Assembly (NCBI GenBank): GCA_021775385.1
Contig: JAJFHW010000174.1
Span: 1 to 14,264, forward strand
Length of the DNA: 14,264 bases
Direction: 5' to 3'
Source: Hyphomicrobiales bacterium
Lineage (GTDB): Bacteria; Pseudomonadota; Alphaproteobacteria; Rhizobiales; HXMU1428-3
Made by a program: the position numbers and the translations under genes. The notes below the pieces were generated by a model. The model did not search any database. It worked only from the letters and a program-made list of their open reading frames with translations, and was not told where the DNA came from. Below, piece after piece: positions 1 through 6,979 of this stretch (the stretch's first letter is position 1; each line of letters starts with the position of its first letter).

Positions 1-1329
1 AATGCTTCAAGACAAGATGCCCGCTTAGACCAGAAAATAGTTGAAAAGAAATTACAGGCAGAAAAGCGCTTAGAAGAACAACGCGCTGATGAAGCAAATG
101 ACAAAAAAGATTTAAACGAAAAACAAACAGCTAAGACCCAACACTCCGTTGAAAACACTGGAAGTATCAATAACAAAGAACAACACTTAACTGAAAAAAC
201 TTCGCAAAACGATGAAACAGCGAATCTTGATGCCAATCAAGAAGTAAGCAACACTGAAAAGACAACAAACAGCTTCGAAGCTGAAACACAAACAATCACT
301 GAGACTATTGAGACACCAAACAACATTGAAGAACTGCAATCATTGGCGGATGCAAGTAAAGCTGAAGAAAATACATCCATAGAAAACCCTGCAATTCTAA
401 ATACAATAACAGAAGACCTTACAAGCAAAACCAATGCAGATGAAAAAGGCCTGCTTGCAAATTCGGCAGCACTTACTAACCAACAAGATGGGCAATCTCC
501 AACTGTTAAAACAGGTCAACCTATTGATGGGACAAACGCAAAAACACCTCCTCACCTGGAAAGCTCCCTAGGTCAGGACAATGACGGACAAGGTGACAAG
601 AGCGGCGAAGGGCAAAAAGGGCAAACATCAGAAAACCAAACCCAATTCAACAAACCAAAATCAGATCTTTTCGCCCCTAAAGAGGGAACTTTTAGTCAAA
701 ACAATCAAGCTCAAACCAATAACGCCCCCATTTTGGCCTCAACACCATTAACGGATCAATTCACAAAAGCGCAAAACATCAAGACTACAGGTCCTGAGCT
801 CACTCAATTGATTTCAACTGACAAAACTGCCGATACAGCCACATCCATTGGAACGAATGTTGATGTGAAACAATCAAGTCCAGCTACCCAATTACGGGCA
901 GCTGGATACACAAGCCCAACCCAATCTGTTGCCATTCAAATTGCCGCAAAAGCCCAAAACGGAGCTCAGCAATTTGAAATTCGCCTCAATCCACCTGAAT
1001 TAGGACGCGTTGATGTCCGTTTGGAATTCACAAAAGAAGGACAGGTCACAACGCATCTCATCGTTGAACGTCCTGAAACATTAGACTTGCTTTCAAAAGA
1101 CGCCCGACAACTTGAAAAAGCACTCGGCGACGCAGGTGTAAATATTGAAAATGAAGGTCTAACATTTTCCTTACAAGATCAACAAAGCCAAGGAAGCAAC
1201 CCTCAAGATCAAAACGATCAATTTTCAAACAACAACCAATTTGAAAACGAAGACACAAGCACACCAATAGAGCCCGAAACAATTTACCGCCAACTAACCG
1301 CAACTAACGGCTTAGATATGAGCGTTTAA
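1..1329 (+). CDS. fliK: Flagellar hook-length control protein FliK, 5'-truncated by the window edge
   Basis: The reading frame is open from the first base to the TAA at 1327-1329, so the gene begins upstream and 442 C-terminal residues are visible. FliK is secreted by the flagellar export apparatus, measures hook length and switches export from hook to filament substrates. The first 40 or so visible residues are rich in Lys, Glu and Gln and look coiled-coil. Residues about 45-310 are low-complexity, rich in Gln, Asn, Thr and Ser, as in the disordered ruler part of FliK. Residues about 315-395 match the conserved C-terminal Flg_hook domain, including the FEIRLNPPELGRVDV signature. A TTG at 343 could be mistaken for a start, but it lies inside the continuous frame. 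flgD follows 29 bases after the stop with no promoter visible, so the two are probably co-transcribed. Confidence 0.9.
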   Translation, partial: NASRQDARLDQKIVEKKLQAEKRLEEQRADEANDKKDLNEKQTAKTQHSVENTGSINNKEQHLTEKTSQNDETANLDANQEVSNTEKTTNSFEAETQTITETIETPNNIEELQSLADASKAEENTSIENPAILNTITEDLTSKTNADEKGLLANSAALTNQQDGQSPTVKTGQPIDGTNAKTPPHLESSLGQDNDGQGDKSGEGQKGQTSENQTQFNKPKSDLFAPKEGTFSQNNQAQTNNAPILASTPLTDQFTKAQNIKTTGPELTQLISTDKTADTATSIGTNVDVKQSSPATQLRAAGYTSPTQSVAIQIAAKAQNGAQQFEIRLNPPELGRVDVRLEFTKEGQVTTHLIVERPETLDLLSKDARQLEKALGDAGVNIENEGLTFSLQDQQSQGSNPQDQNDQFSNNNQFENEDTSTPIEPETIYRQLTATNGLDMSV

Positions 1330-1358
1330 ACTAAATTAGAGATTAGAGAGTAAAAGCC

Positions 1359-2030
1359 ATGCCATCAATTAATCCATTATCTGCCCTATCAAACATAGGC
1401 GCCGCAACAGACTCACAATCAACAATCGCGACCAGTTTTGATACGTTTTTAACGCTTTTAACAACACAGTTACAAAATCAAAACCCGCTTGAACCACTCG
1501 ACGCGAATGAATTCACACAACAACTGGTGCAATTCAGTGAAGTAGAACAAACAATTAAATCAAATGAAAACCTTGAAAGCCTCTTAAAATTGCAAGCAGC
1601 GACAGCTGTAACTAATTCAGTTTCTTACATTGGGAAAACTGTCGAATTATCAGAGGCAACTCAAGAATTAACAAACAACTCCGCCAGTTGGCCAATTGAG
1701 GCAGCAAATTCATCCGATAAAGCAACTTTCACAGTCAGTGATGCAGATGGTAACGTTGTTTTCTCTGAACAAAAGGCAATCTCATCGGGAAGCTCAGAAT
1801 ACACTTGGGACGGAAGAACAAATACAGGTTCAATCGCTCCAAAAGGAAATTATTCGCTTTCAATTTCAGCGAAAAATTCTGAAGGCGTCACAATAGACAC
1901 CAACGTAGCCACCCGAGAAGGCACAGTAACAGGCATCGATATGAGCAGTGACACTTTATATCTCCTAATAGGCGACGATAAAGTGAAAATTGAAAATGTT
2001 AGCTCCATCAAGCAGGGAACTGTTAACTAA
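1359..2030 (+). CDS. flgD: Flagellar hook-cap (hook assembly) protein FlgD
   Basis: FlgD caps the growing hook and guides FlgE polymerisation outside the cell; it is exported by the flagellar type III apparatus. The 223-residue length is normal. Residues 27-64 hold the conserved N-terminal block, with FLTLLTTQLQNQNPLEPLD at 30-48 followed by the EFTQQLVQFSEVEQ stretch. YIGKTVEL (90-97) opens the C-terminal beta-rich domain, and WDGR (150-153) followed by PKGNY is the usual FlgD Ig-like signature. A purine-rich AGAGAG lies about 11 bases before the ATG. flgD pairs with fliK upstream, as is common. The hook gene flgE, often next to flgD, is absent here: the next gene is sciP. Confidence 0.95.
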   Translation: MPSINPLSALSNIGAATDSQSTIATSFDTFLTLLTTQLQNQNPLEPLDANEFTQQLVQFSEVEQTIKSNENLESLLKLQAATAVTNSVSYIGKTVELSEATQELTNNSASWPIEAANSSDKATFTVSDADGNVVFSEQKAISSGSSEYTWDGRTNTGSIAPKGNYSLSISAKNSEGVTIDTNVATREGTVTGIDMSSDTLYLLIGDDKVKIENVSSIKQGTVN

Positions 2031-2048
2031 TTTATAGTTTACTAACCA

Positions 2049-2078
2049 GTGCGGATGGTGTGTGGGCATCTAAAGCAC
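2049..2078 (+). repeat. Dispersed hairpin repeat, copy 1 (after flgD)
   Basis: The outer stem is GTGC (2049-2052) with GCAC (2075-2078). The inner stem is GATG (2054-2057) with CATC (2067-2070). The internal loop has a single G on the left and TAAA on the right. The element starts 18 bases after the flgD stop codon. Compared with the flhA-leader copy, both stems have changed on both sides, which keeps pairing intact. Confidence 0.7.
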
Positions 2079-2094
2079 CTTAACAAACTAAGGA

Positions 2095-2115
2095 CTGATT
2101 AAGAGGTTTAATCAG
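2095..2115 (+). terminator. Possible weak terminator or processing hairpin after flgD
   Basis: CTGATTAA and TTAATCAG form a perfect 8-bp stem around a 5-base loop. The T-run (about 2127-2132) begins roughly ten bases after the stem, so intrinsic termination is uncertain. It lies 65 bases beyond the flgD stop. Confidence 0.3.
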
Positions 2116-2152
2116 ATCAAAGACGATTTTTTAATCATTATTCGCAAAAACA

Positions 2153-2176
2153 CCTCTAGTTTTGAAAAACTAGAGG
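2153..2176. repeat. Perfect inverted repeat upstream of the sigma54 promoter
   Basis: CCTCTAGTTT pairs with AAACTAGAGG around TGAA. No T-run follows on the + strand; an A-rich stretch precedes it, so it would resemble a terminator only for a minus-strand transcript. It lies 47 bases upstream of the sigma54 -24 element, so it could alternatively be a protein-binding site. Confidence 0.45.
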
Positions 2177-2222
2177 GCCAGAAGTTTAAGAATTAATAAT
2201 TTACAAACGCCATGCAGTAAAA

Positions 2223-2238
2223 TGGCACATCACTTGCA
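2223..2238 (+). promoter_or_regulatory. Sigma54 (-24/-12) promoter upstream of sciP
   Basis: TGGCAC at 2223-2228 and TTGCA at 2234-2238 are separated by five bases, with exactly ten bases between the GG and GC dinucleotides. This is the full sigma54 consensus arrangement. Transcription would start near 2249, leaving a leader of about 95 bases before sciP. FlbD, encoded in this window, is the sigma54 activator of late flagellar genes in Caulobacter and is the obvious candidate activator here; that link is inferred. Confidence 0.85.
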
Positions 2239-2269
2239 GTTGTATTCATTATATAACTTAGCGTGATCT

Positions 2270-2285
2270 TAACCCGGCTGGGTTA
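2270..2285. promoter_or_regulatory. Palindrome in the sciP leader
   Basis: TAACCC (2270-2275) and GGGTTA (2280-2285) are perfect inverted arms around GGCT. A second small inverted repeat, GTACT/AGTAC, follows at 2288-2303. Both fall between the predicted sigma54 start point and the sciP ATG. They could be an operator or a leader hairpin affecting translation; nothing decides between these. Confidence 0.4.
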
Positions 2286-2343
2286 TGGTACTCATTGAAG
2301 TACATAGTATTAATTGGGTCAGAGTATAGTAGAGTAGAGTAAA

Positions 2344-2625
2344 ATGACCGATCATGGATTTAGACCACGAGCCCGCTTTGTCATCGGCCCCGACGGGAGC
2401 CCGTTAACAGTAGCTGACTTACCACCAAAAACCACCAAACGTTGGGTAATTCGTAGAAAAGCTGAAGTTGTTGCTGCCGTGCGCGGTGGCCTCTTAAGCC
2501 TTGAAGAAGCCTGCGAGCGATACAAACTAACCGTTGAAGAGTTCTTAAGTTGGCAAAAGTCAATTGATCGTCACGGTTTGGCTGGCTTGCGAGCAACCCG
2601 AGTTCAGGATTACCGTGGCGCTTAG
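2344..2625 (+). CDS. sciP: SciP, small CtrA-inhibitory protein (DUF1153)
   Basis: This 93-residue protein matches SciP closely. The N-terminus has RPRARFVIGPDGSPLTVADLPP, and the core contains the RRKAEVVAAVRGGLLSLEEAC and LTVEEFLSWQ blocks, a helix-turn-helix, and then IDRHGLAGLR. In Caulobacter, SciP binds DNA and CtrA and represses CtrA-activated genes, including flagellar ones, in swarmer cells. The length is that of the family. No good Shine-Dalgarno sequence precedes the ATG; the upstream bases are short GTAGA repeats (about 2321-2341). A sigma54 promoter lies 106 bases upstream. In Caulobacter sciP also neighbours hook genes, so the setting after fliK-flgD is conserved even though flgE is missing here. 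The stop codon nearly touches a degenerate copy of the hairpin repeat. Confidence 0.95.
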   Translation: MTDHGFRPRARFVIGPDGSPLTVADLPPKTTKRWVIRRKAEVVAAVRGGLLSLEEACERYKLTVEEFLSWQKSIDRHGLAGLRATRVQDYRGA

Positions 2626-2654
2626 TGCGGTTGCAAGAGAACATCTAAAACGCA
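2626..2654 (+). repeat. Dispersed hairpin repeat, degenerate copy 2 (at sciP stop)
   Basis: The outer arms TGCG (2626-2629) and CGCA (2651-2654) pair. The inner arms GTTG (2630-2633) and CATC (2642-2645) pair with one mismatch, as if halves of the two inner-stem types were combined. TAAA follows the inner stem as in other copies. It begins right after the sciP TAG. Confidence 0.45.
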
Positions 2655-2828
2655 GCTGATAAATCACAGTTGCTTCTTAACAGATACCTTGTAAGCAAAC
2701 CAAAGCACCACAAAAAACTAGAACGCACTTCTTAAGTTTATTAAAAAGAACATGTCCTAGTTTAAGCCATCATTCTGATACAAAACAGTTTTAAAACAAT
2801 TCACAGTTTTTTTTCTGTTTCAAAAACA
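2655..2828. other. sciP 3' region, no gene seen
   Basis: The stretch is AT-rich, with no coding signal and no convincing promoter. It runs from the sciP stop-proximal repeat to the terminator at 2829-2858 and is probably the sciP 3' untranslated region, or possibly a separate small RNA ending at that terminator. Confidence 0.35.
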
Positions 2829-2858
2829 AACGCTGTACCATCTGGTGCAGCGTTTTTT
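2829..2858 (+). terminator. Strong intrinsic terminator after sciP
   Basis: AACGCTG and CAGCGTT form the base of a stem that continues through a T-G pair into ACC/GGT, with a short ATCT apex. A run of six T follows directly (2853-2858). This closes the sciP transcript about 200 bases after its stop and separates it from the fliF promoter. Confidence 0.85.
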
Positions 2859-2919
2859 GTCGTTTTCAACCTCCAAAAACGAACTCCCCTCTCAACTTTA
2901 GTCACAATATTAAAATTTA

Positions 2920-2989
2920 TAGGCAATTTTTGCCGATAAAATACAAAACTTTAAACTCTGTTTAACTATTAGTGGGTAAAAATTGCCTA
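2920..2989. promoter_or_regulatory. 12-bp inverted repeat flanking the CtrA-type box of fliF
   Basis: TAGGCAATTTTT (2920-2931) and its exact reverse complement AAAAATTGCCTA (2978-2989) bracket the CtrA-type box, with 46 bases between the arms. The left arm also overlaps a small local palindrome, GGCAA/TTGCC (2922-2934). The right arm would sit near the -10 region if the box occupies -35. The arms could be repressor sites acting by looping; in Caulobacter, FlbD represses fliF, so FlbD is one candidate. Confidence 0.55.
2951..2966 (+). promoter_or_regulatory. CtrA-type binding site in the fliF promoter
   Basis: TTAA (2951-2954), seven bases, then TTAAC (2962-2966) match the full CtrA box TTAA-N7-TTAAC. 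It lies about 113 bases before the fliF ATG. In Caulobacter, CtrA activates the fliF operon from such a box overlapping -35. A -10 element would fall around 2983-2990, where GCCTAG is a loose fit. Confidence 0.75.
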
Positions 2990-3079
2990 GAGGGAATCAT
3001 GTTACATAGTTTATTGCGTTTAAACGTGCGGAGCCCTGCGTCGTACAACCATTATTAATGTGTGGAGCAAGCCAGTCTG

Positions 3080-4789
3080 ATGAGTGAGAATGTATCTATT
3101 GGTAACATTGAAATTAATAACAACAATAACATCGTTAGTTTTTTACAGTCTTTAGGGATAGCAAGAGTAGCAGCAATGGCAACAGTTGCTGTTGGTATGA
3201 TTGGGTTCTTCATATTTTTAATGACGCGGTTTAATCAACCACACTTAACGGTCCTTTATTCTGACCTTGAGTTCAAAGATTCAATCGAAATTGTCAAAAA
3301 ACTGGAAGGGTTAAATGTCCCTCACAAAATTAAAGGCGACGGGGCTATAATCCTGGTCCCTAAAGATCAGGTTTTAAAATTACGGCTCACTATGGCTGAA
3401 GAAGGTTTGCCTGCCGGCGGCACTGTTGGGTACGAAATTTTCGATAAAAGCAACACTCTCGGCGCAACCAATTTCGTTCAAAACATCAATCACCTGAGAG
3501 CCATCGAAGGTGAGTTATCAAGAACAATTAAAGCTCTTAATCAAGTCCAGCAGGCTCGTGTTCATTTAGTGCTGCCAAAAAGAAAACTTTTTGCCAGAGA
3601 TAAAGCGAAAGCCTCAGCCTCTATTATTATAAAATCAAGAGGTGAACTAGATCGCGGCCAAATCAGAGCTATTCAACATCTGGTAGCCTCAGCAGTTGAA
3701 AATTTAAGCCCTAGCCAGGTTTCTATCGTTGACGAAACCGGTCGCCTCCTTGCCTCAGGCCTAAACCAAGGCCAAGGTCCAATGGCACAAGAAGTTGCCC
3801 AGCGCACACAAACTTACGAGCTCCGATTAACAAGAGAGTTAGAAGAAATTGTTGGCCGGATCGTAGGGGATGGTCATGTACGCATCCGTGTGAATGCTGA
3901 GATGGACTATAACCGTGTCACTAAATCATCTGAAATATATGACCCGGATGGAAAAGTTGTTCGTTCATCAAATACAAGAGAAGAAACCTCATCATCCTCT
4001 CAACCAACCGGCGATAAATCCGTAACCGTTGGTAATGATCTTCCAGATGCTAATGCTGATAAAGGCGATAAAGGTAATGCCAAAGAAGATCAGGCAAAAA
4101 ACCAAGAAGTCATCAACTATGAAATTTCAAAAACAAACCAGACAGAAATCATAGAAGGCGGTCGCATAAAAAGACTGTCCGTCGCCGTTTTGGTTGATGG
4201 TGTTTATACAAAAGTTGCTGATGGCAAATCAACCTATGCACCTCGTGAAAAGGTTGAACTTGAAGAAATCGCCGACCTTGTCCGCTCGGCCATTGGTTTT
4301 GATAAACAACGCGGTGACTTGATCAATGTAACCTACCTAATATTTGCTAAGTGCGTAAATCTAAATCTTGATGATGCAGCCGTAGCTTCATTGTTTGACT
4401 TTACCAAAGCTGATTATTTCTACATTGCTGAACTCTTCATAACTTTGTTTATTTCTCTGTTTTTCATTCTCTTTGTCATTCGCCCCTTGGTAAAAAGAGT
4501 GTTGGAGCCAGAGAAAAATGACATCGTAATAGATCTAGTCGAACATCTCGGCGAAGCTCAAAGAGCCAATGACAATCCAGTTGAACTAGATCCAGAAAAA
4601 CTCAACACATTAGAGCAAGTAGAAGACCAACTAAATGAAAACAAAACAGCTCAGACCATTCAGGACGCTAAACAAAATGGAGAAATCCAAGCTGAAGCTA
4701 TCAGACAAATAGGAACACTCGTCGAAAACAACCCACGAGAAGCAACAAGCGTCATCCGTAATTGGGTTGATGAAGAAAAAGCAGCGTAA
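3080..4789 (+). CDS. fliF: Flagellar MS-ring protein FliF
   Basis: FliF forms the membrane-embedded MS ring, the base on which the rotor and export gate assemble. I choose the ATG at 3080 (569 residues) because GGAG at 3064-3067 is a Shine-Dalgarno sequence for it; a GTG at 3062 would add six residues but would overlap that site. A hydrophobic segment at about 30-48 is the first transmembrane helix. The YscJ/FliF periplasmic domain follows, with LTVLYSDLEF and the conserved ARVHLVLPKRKLF stretch. Residues near 280-350 are charged and low-complexity. A second transmembrane segment is near 446-470 (ELFITLFISLFFILFVIRPLV). The acidic C-terminal tail ending in NPREATSVIRNWVDEEKAA is the FliG-binding part. 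It is the first gene of the fliF-fliG-fliH-fliN-flbD operon; fliG starts 12 bases after its stop. Confidence 0.97.
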   Translation: MSENVSIGNIEINNNNNIVSFLQSLGIARVAAMATVAVGMIGFFIFLMTRFNQPHLTVLYSDLEFKDSIEIVKKLEGLNVPHKIKGDGAIILVPKDQVLKLRLTMAEEGLPAGGTVGYEIFDKSNTLGATNFVQNINHLRAIEGELSRTIKALNQVQQARVHLVLPKRKLFARDKAKASASIIIKSRGELDRGQIRAIQHLVASAVENLSPSQVSIVDETGRLLASGLNQGQGPMAQEVAQRTQTYELRLTRELEEIVGRIVGDGHVRIRVNAEMDYNRVTKSSEIYDPDGKVVRSSNTREETSSSSQPTGDKSVTVGNDLPDANADKGDKGNAKEDQAKNQEVINYEISKTNQTEIIEGGRIKRLSVAVLVDGVYTKVADGKSTYAPREKVELEEIADLVRSAIGFDKQRGDLINVTYLIFAKCVNLNLDDAAVASLFDFTKADYFYIAELFITLFISLFFILFVIRPLVKRVLEPEKNDIVIDLVEHLGEAQRANDNPVELDPEKLNTLEQVEDQLNENKTAQTIQDAKQNGEIQAEAIRQIGTLVENNPREATSVIRNWVDEEKAA

Positions 4790-4801
4790 AGGAGAAGAGC
4801 A

Positions 4802-5869
4802 ATGGCCGAAACAATGACAATACCGGAAACATCATCTGCCCTTCCAATAGCTTCACAAGCTTCAGGACTCGCCTCAGACACACTAAACGGAGAAGAACGC
4901 GCAGCTATCTTATTGCTCGCCTTAGGCAAAGACTATGGCGAACCTATTTGGGAATCCCTTGAAGACGATGAGATCGCTGAAATATCAATCGCCATGTCAA
5001 AACTCGGAAAGGTCACAACAGACCAGGTTGAAGAAATTTTAGCGCGCTTTATTTCAGATATGTCAATTTCTGGCGCTGTGATGGGCAACTTTGAATCAAC
5101 AGAAAGCCTCCTCAAACAAATCTTGCCAGAAGATCGAGTTAACCTGATTATGGAAGGCATCCGTGGTCCAGCTGGCCGTAACATGTGGGAAAAGCTCTCA
5201 AATGTGCAAGCCCACATCCTTGCCAACTATTTAAAGAATGAATACCCACAAACCATTGCCGTGATTTTATCCAAAATTTCTTCTGAACATGCCGCTAGGG
5301 TACTTGGCTTATTGCCAGATGATTTCTCGATGGAAGTTATCCAACGGATGCTCGCAATGGAGGCTGTACAAAAAGAAATTCTTGAAAAAATTGAACAAAC
5401 TCTCCGTAAAGAATTTATCTCCAATCTTTCAAGTACAAATCAAACAGATGCTCATGAAACTATGGCAAGCATTTTCAACAACTTCGATCGTCAAACAGAA
5501 GCTCTCTTCATGGGCAAATTGGAAGAAGTTGACCGTGACGCAGCTGAGCGCATTAAAAACTTAATGTTCACATTCGATGATTTAGGCACTCTCAATTCTT
5601 CAAGCATACAAGCACTGCTAAGAGAAGTTGAAAAAGATGTCTTAGCCCTTGCCATGAAAGGCACTTCAGAAAAAATTAAAGGGTTTTTCCTTGCAAACAT
5701 GTCCAAGAGAGCCGCTGAAATGCTCGTTGATGATTTAGAAAATATGGGCCCTGTGCGTTTAAGTGATGTGGATGAAGCTCAGGCAAAAATGATCAGTAAA
5801 GCAAAAGACTTAGAAGCTTCTGGTGACATTCAGATCACCAAAGGTGACGATGAAGATGAGTTTATTTAG
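4802..5869 (+). CDS. fliG: Flagellar motor switch protein FliG
   Basis: FliG is the rotor protein that contacts the stator and, with FliM and FliN, sets rotation direction. The 355-residue length is typical. The first 27 residues are a variable leader, then NGEERAAILLLALG opens the FliF-binding domain. The middle domain carries EYPQ at 147-150 (the variant of EHPQ) followed by TIAVILSKISSEHAARVLGLLP. The C-terminal torque domain contains IKGFFLANMSKRAAEMLVDDLENMGPVRLSDVDEAQ and ends in an acidic tail. AAAGGAG precedes the ATG by six bases. The stop codon abuts the next ATG, indicating translational coupling with the fliH-like gene. Confidence 0.97.
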   Translation: MAETMTIPETSSALPIASQASGLASDTLNGEERAAILLLALGKDYGEPIWESLEDDEIAEISIAMSKLGKVTTDQVEEILARFISDMSISGAVMGNFESTESLLKQILPEDRVNLIMEGIRGPAGRNMWEKLSNVQAHILANYLKNEYPQTIAVILSKISSEHAARVLGLLPDDFSMEVIQRMLAMEAVQKEILEKIEQTLRKEFISNLSSTNQTDAHETMASIFNNFDRQTEALFMGKLEEVDRDAAERIKNLMFTFDDLGTLNSSSIQALLREVEKDVLALAMKGTSEKIKGFFLANMSKRAAEMLVDDLENMGPVRLSDVDEAQAKMISKAKDLEASGDIQITKGDDEDEFI

Positions 5870-6595
5870 ATGAAAAGCGAACAAATGTCAGCACCGCAAA
5901 AATACATGTTCGACAATTCATTCGATAACAAGATCGATGTTATCGACCCCTTGGTCGAGCTCAAAGCACGCTTTGAAGAAAAGATAAAAAAGGCAAAAGC
6001 TGAAGCCTTTGCTGAAGGTCGTCTTGCAGGTGAAAAAGAGGCATTAGCAACAATAGAAAATCAAACAAAAGACGCCCTTGAAAAAATAGCCAATCAAGAA
6101 CAAAAAATACAAAAAGACTTTGAAGAAGAGCTAACAAAATTAGAATCTAAAGCAATTGAATTTGGAATAGCAGCCGGCACAACACTCGCAGGCGACCTCA
6201 TTAGTAAAGAGCCAATGTCGTTGATTGAAAAATTCTTCAAAGAGGCGTTTGAAATAGTGCGCGGCGTCCCTCATTTAACGGCAAGAATAAATCCAACCCT
6301 TGCTCAACAAACAAAAGAAGCTAGCAAAGTTTGGATAAGTGAAAGCGGATATACCGGTGACTTAGAAATAATTGAAGATGCAAATTTAAAAGAGTGTGAT
6401 GTTGCTATCACTTGGAAAGACGGAGGCATTTCTCAAAATGTTGATGAAATCATGAATTCAATCAAATCTGCATTGAATAATTTTTTCGCATCAAAAGAAA
6501 TAGCAAACGGCGGACAAAACGTTCCAGTTTTACCAATAGAACAAGTCGCAACAACACCAATTGAACCTTTAAACAAAAGTGAGAACTCATCATGA
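5870..6595 (+). CDS. fliH: FliH/FlbE-type export-ATPase regulator
   Basis: Position between fliG and fliN, size (241 residues) and composition fit FliH, called FlbE in Caulobacter. FliH binds the export ATPase FliI and links it to the C-ring. Residues about 30-90 are highly charged and predicted to be coiled-coil (EEKIKKAKAEAFAEGRLAGEKEAL, then Lys/Glu/Gln-rich repeats), including the small-residue spacing typical of FliH. The C-terminal part (about 95-205) resembles the E-type stalk domain fold, with a hydrophobic LISKEPMSLIEKFFKEAFEIV helix. The ATG directly follows the fliG stop and lacks a good Shine-Dalgarno sequence; an internal ATG at 5885 is an alternative start. The last four bases overlap fliN. 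Sequence conservation in this family is low, so the call rests partly on context. Confidence 0.85.
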   Translation: MKSEQMSAPQKYMFDNSFDNKIDVIDPLVELKARFEEKIKKAKAEAFAEGRLAGEKEALATIENQTKDALEKIANQEQKIQKDFEEELTKLESKAIEFGIAAGTTLAGDLISKEPMSLIEKFFKEAFEIVRGVPHLTARINPTLAQQTKEASKVWISESGYTGDLEIIEDANLKECDVAITWKDGGISQNVDEIMNSIKSALNNFFASKEIANGGQNVPVLPIEQVATTPIEPLNKSENSS

Positions 6596-6942
6596 GTGAA
6601 GATCAAGAAAAAAAAGATGATCTTGAGCTAACAGATTTCTCTGAAAATGCCTCAGATAGCGGAGAAAGTACAGAAGTCAGTACTGGACCAAAACAAGTCG
6701 AAGACCTCCAAGCCGTATTTGACGTGCCTGTTAAAATTTCCGCAGTTCTTGGACGTACAAATTTAGAAATCTCAGATCTGTTAGATCTCGATGAAGGGGA
6801 CGTCATTGAACTTGACAGAAAAGTCGGTGAAGCAATTGACCTTTATGTAAACAACCGTCTGGTCGCTCGCGGCGAAGTTGTACTTGTTGATGAAAAGCTC
6901 GGTGTCACTATGACCGAAATTATCTCTACGAAAAAAGATTAA
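6592..6942 (+). CDS. fliN: Flagellar motor switch protein FliN
   Basis: FliN forms the lower C-ring with FliM and docks the FliH-FliI export ATPase. The 116-residue protein has a variable acidic N-terminus (1-38) and a SpoA/FliN domain at about 42-112. That domain carries VFDVPVKISAVLGRTNLEISDLLDLDEGDVIELDRKVGEAIDLYVNNRLVARGEVVLVDEKLGVTMTEI, very close to the family consensus. The ATG overlaps the fliH end through ATGA, and a GTGAG-type sequence inside fliH may serve as ribosome site. fliM is not in this window. flbD follows 37 bases later. Confidence 0.95.
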   Translation: MSEDQEKKDDLELTDFSENASDSGESTEVSTGPKQVEDLQAVFDVPVKISAVLGRTNLEISDLLDLDEGDVIELDRKVGEAIDLYVNNRLVARGEVVLVDEKLGVTMTEIISTKKD

Positions 6943-6979
6943 ATTATAAAATAAACAGGCCCCTTAAAGGAGCAACATT

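Larger units (their letters stand above)
2031..2222. other. flgD-sciP intergenic segment with hairpins, no gene
   Basis: No open frame with coding character is seen. The segment holds one copy of the dispersed hairpin repeat (2049-2078), an 8-bp inverted repeat CTGATTAA/TTAATCAG with a 5-base loop (2095-2115), and a perfect stem of at least 10 bp at 2153-2176. The first inverted repeat is followed after about ten bases by a run of T (about 2127-2132), which is too far away for a textbook terminator. These hairpins may end or protect the fliK-flgD transcript. Confidence 0.5.

Noticed and set aside
343..345. TTG at 343 as the start of fliK
   Set aside because: The frame is open from base 1 and upstream residues have the same composition, so the gene begins outside the window.
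2974..2986. GG...GC element before fliF as a second sigma54 promoter
   Set aside because: Only nine bases separate GG and GC and the -24 half is poor; the CtrA-type box is the better explanation for the fliF promoter.
3783..3798. TGGCAC...TTGC inside fliF resembling a sigma54 promoter
   Set aside because: There are eleven bases between GG and GC instead of ten, and it lies within the coding sequence with no gene break after it.
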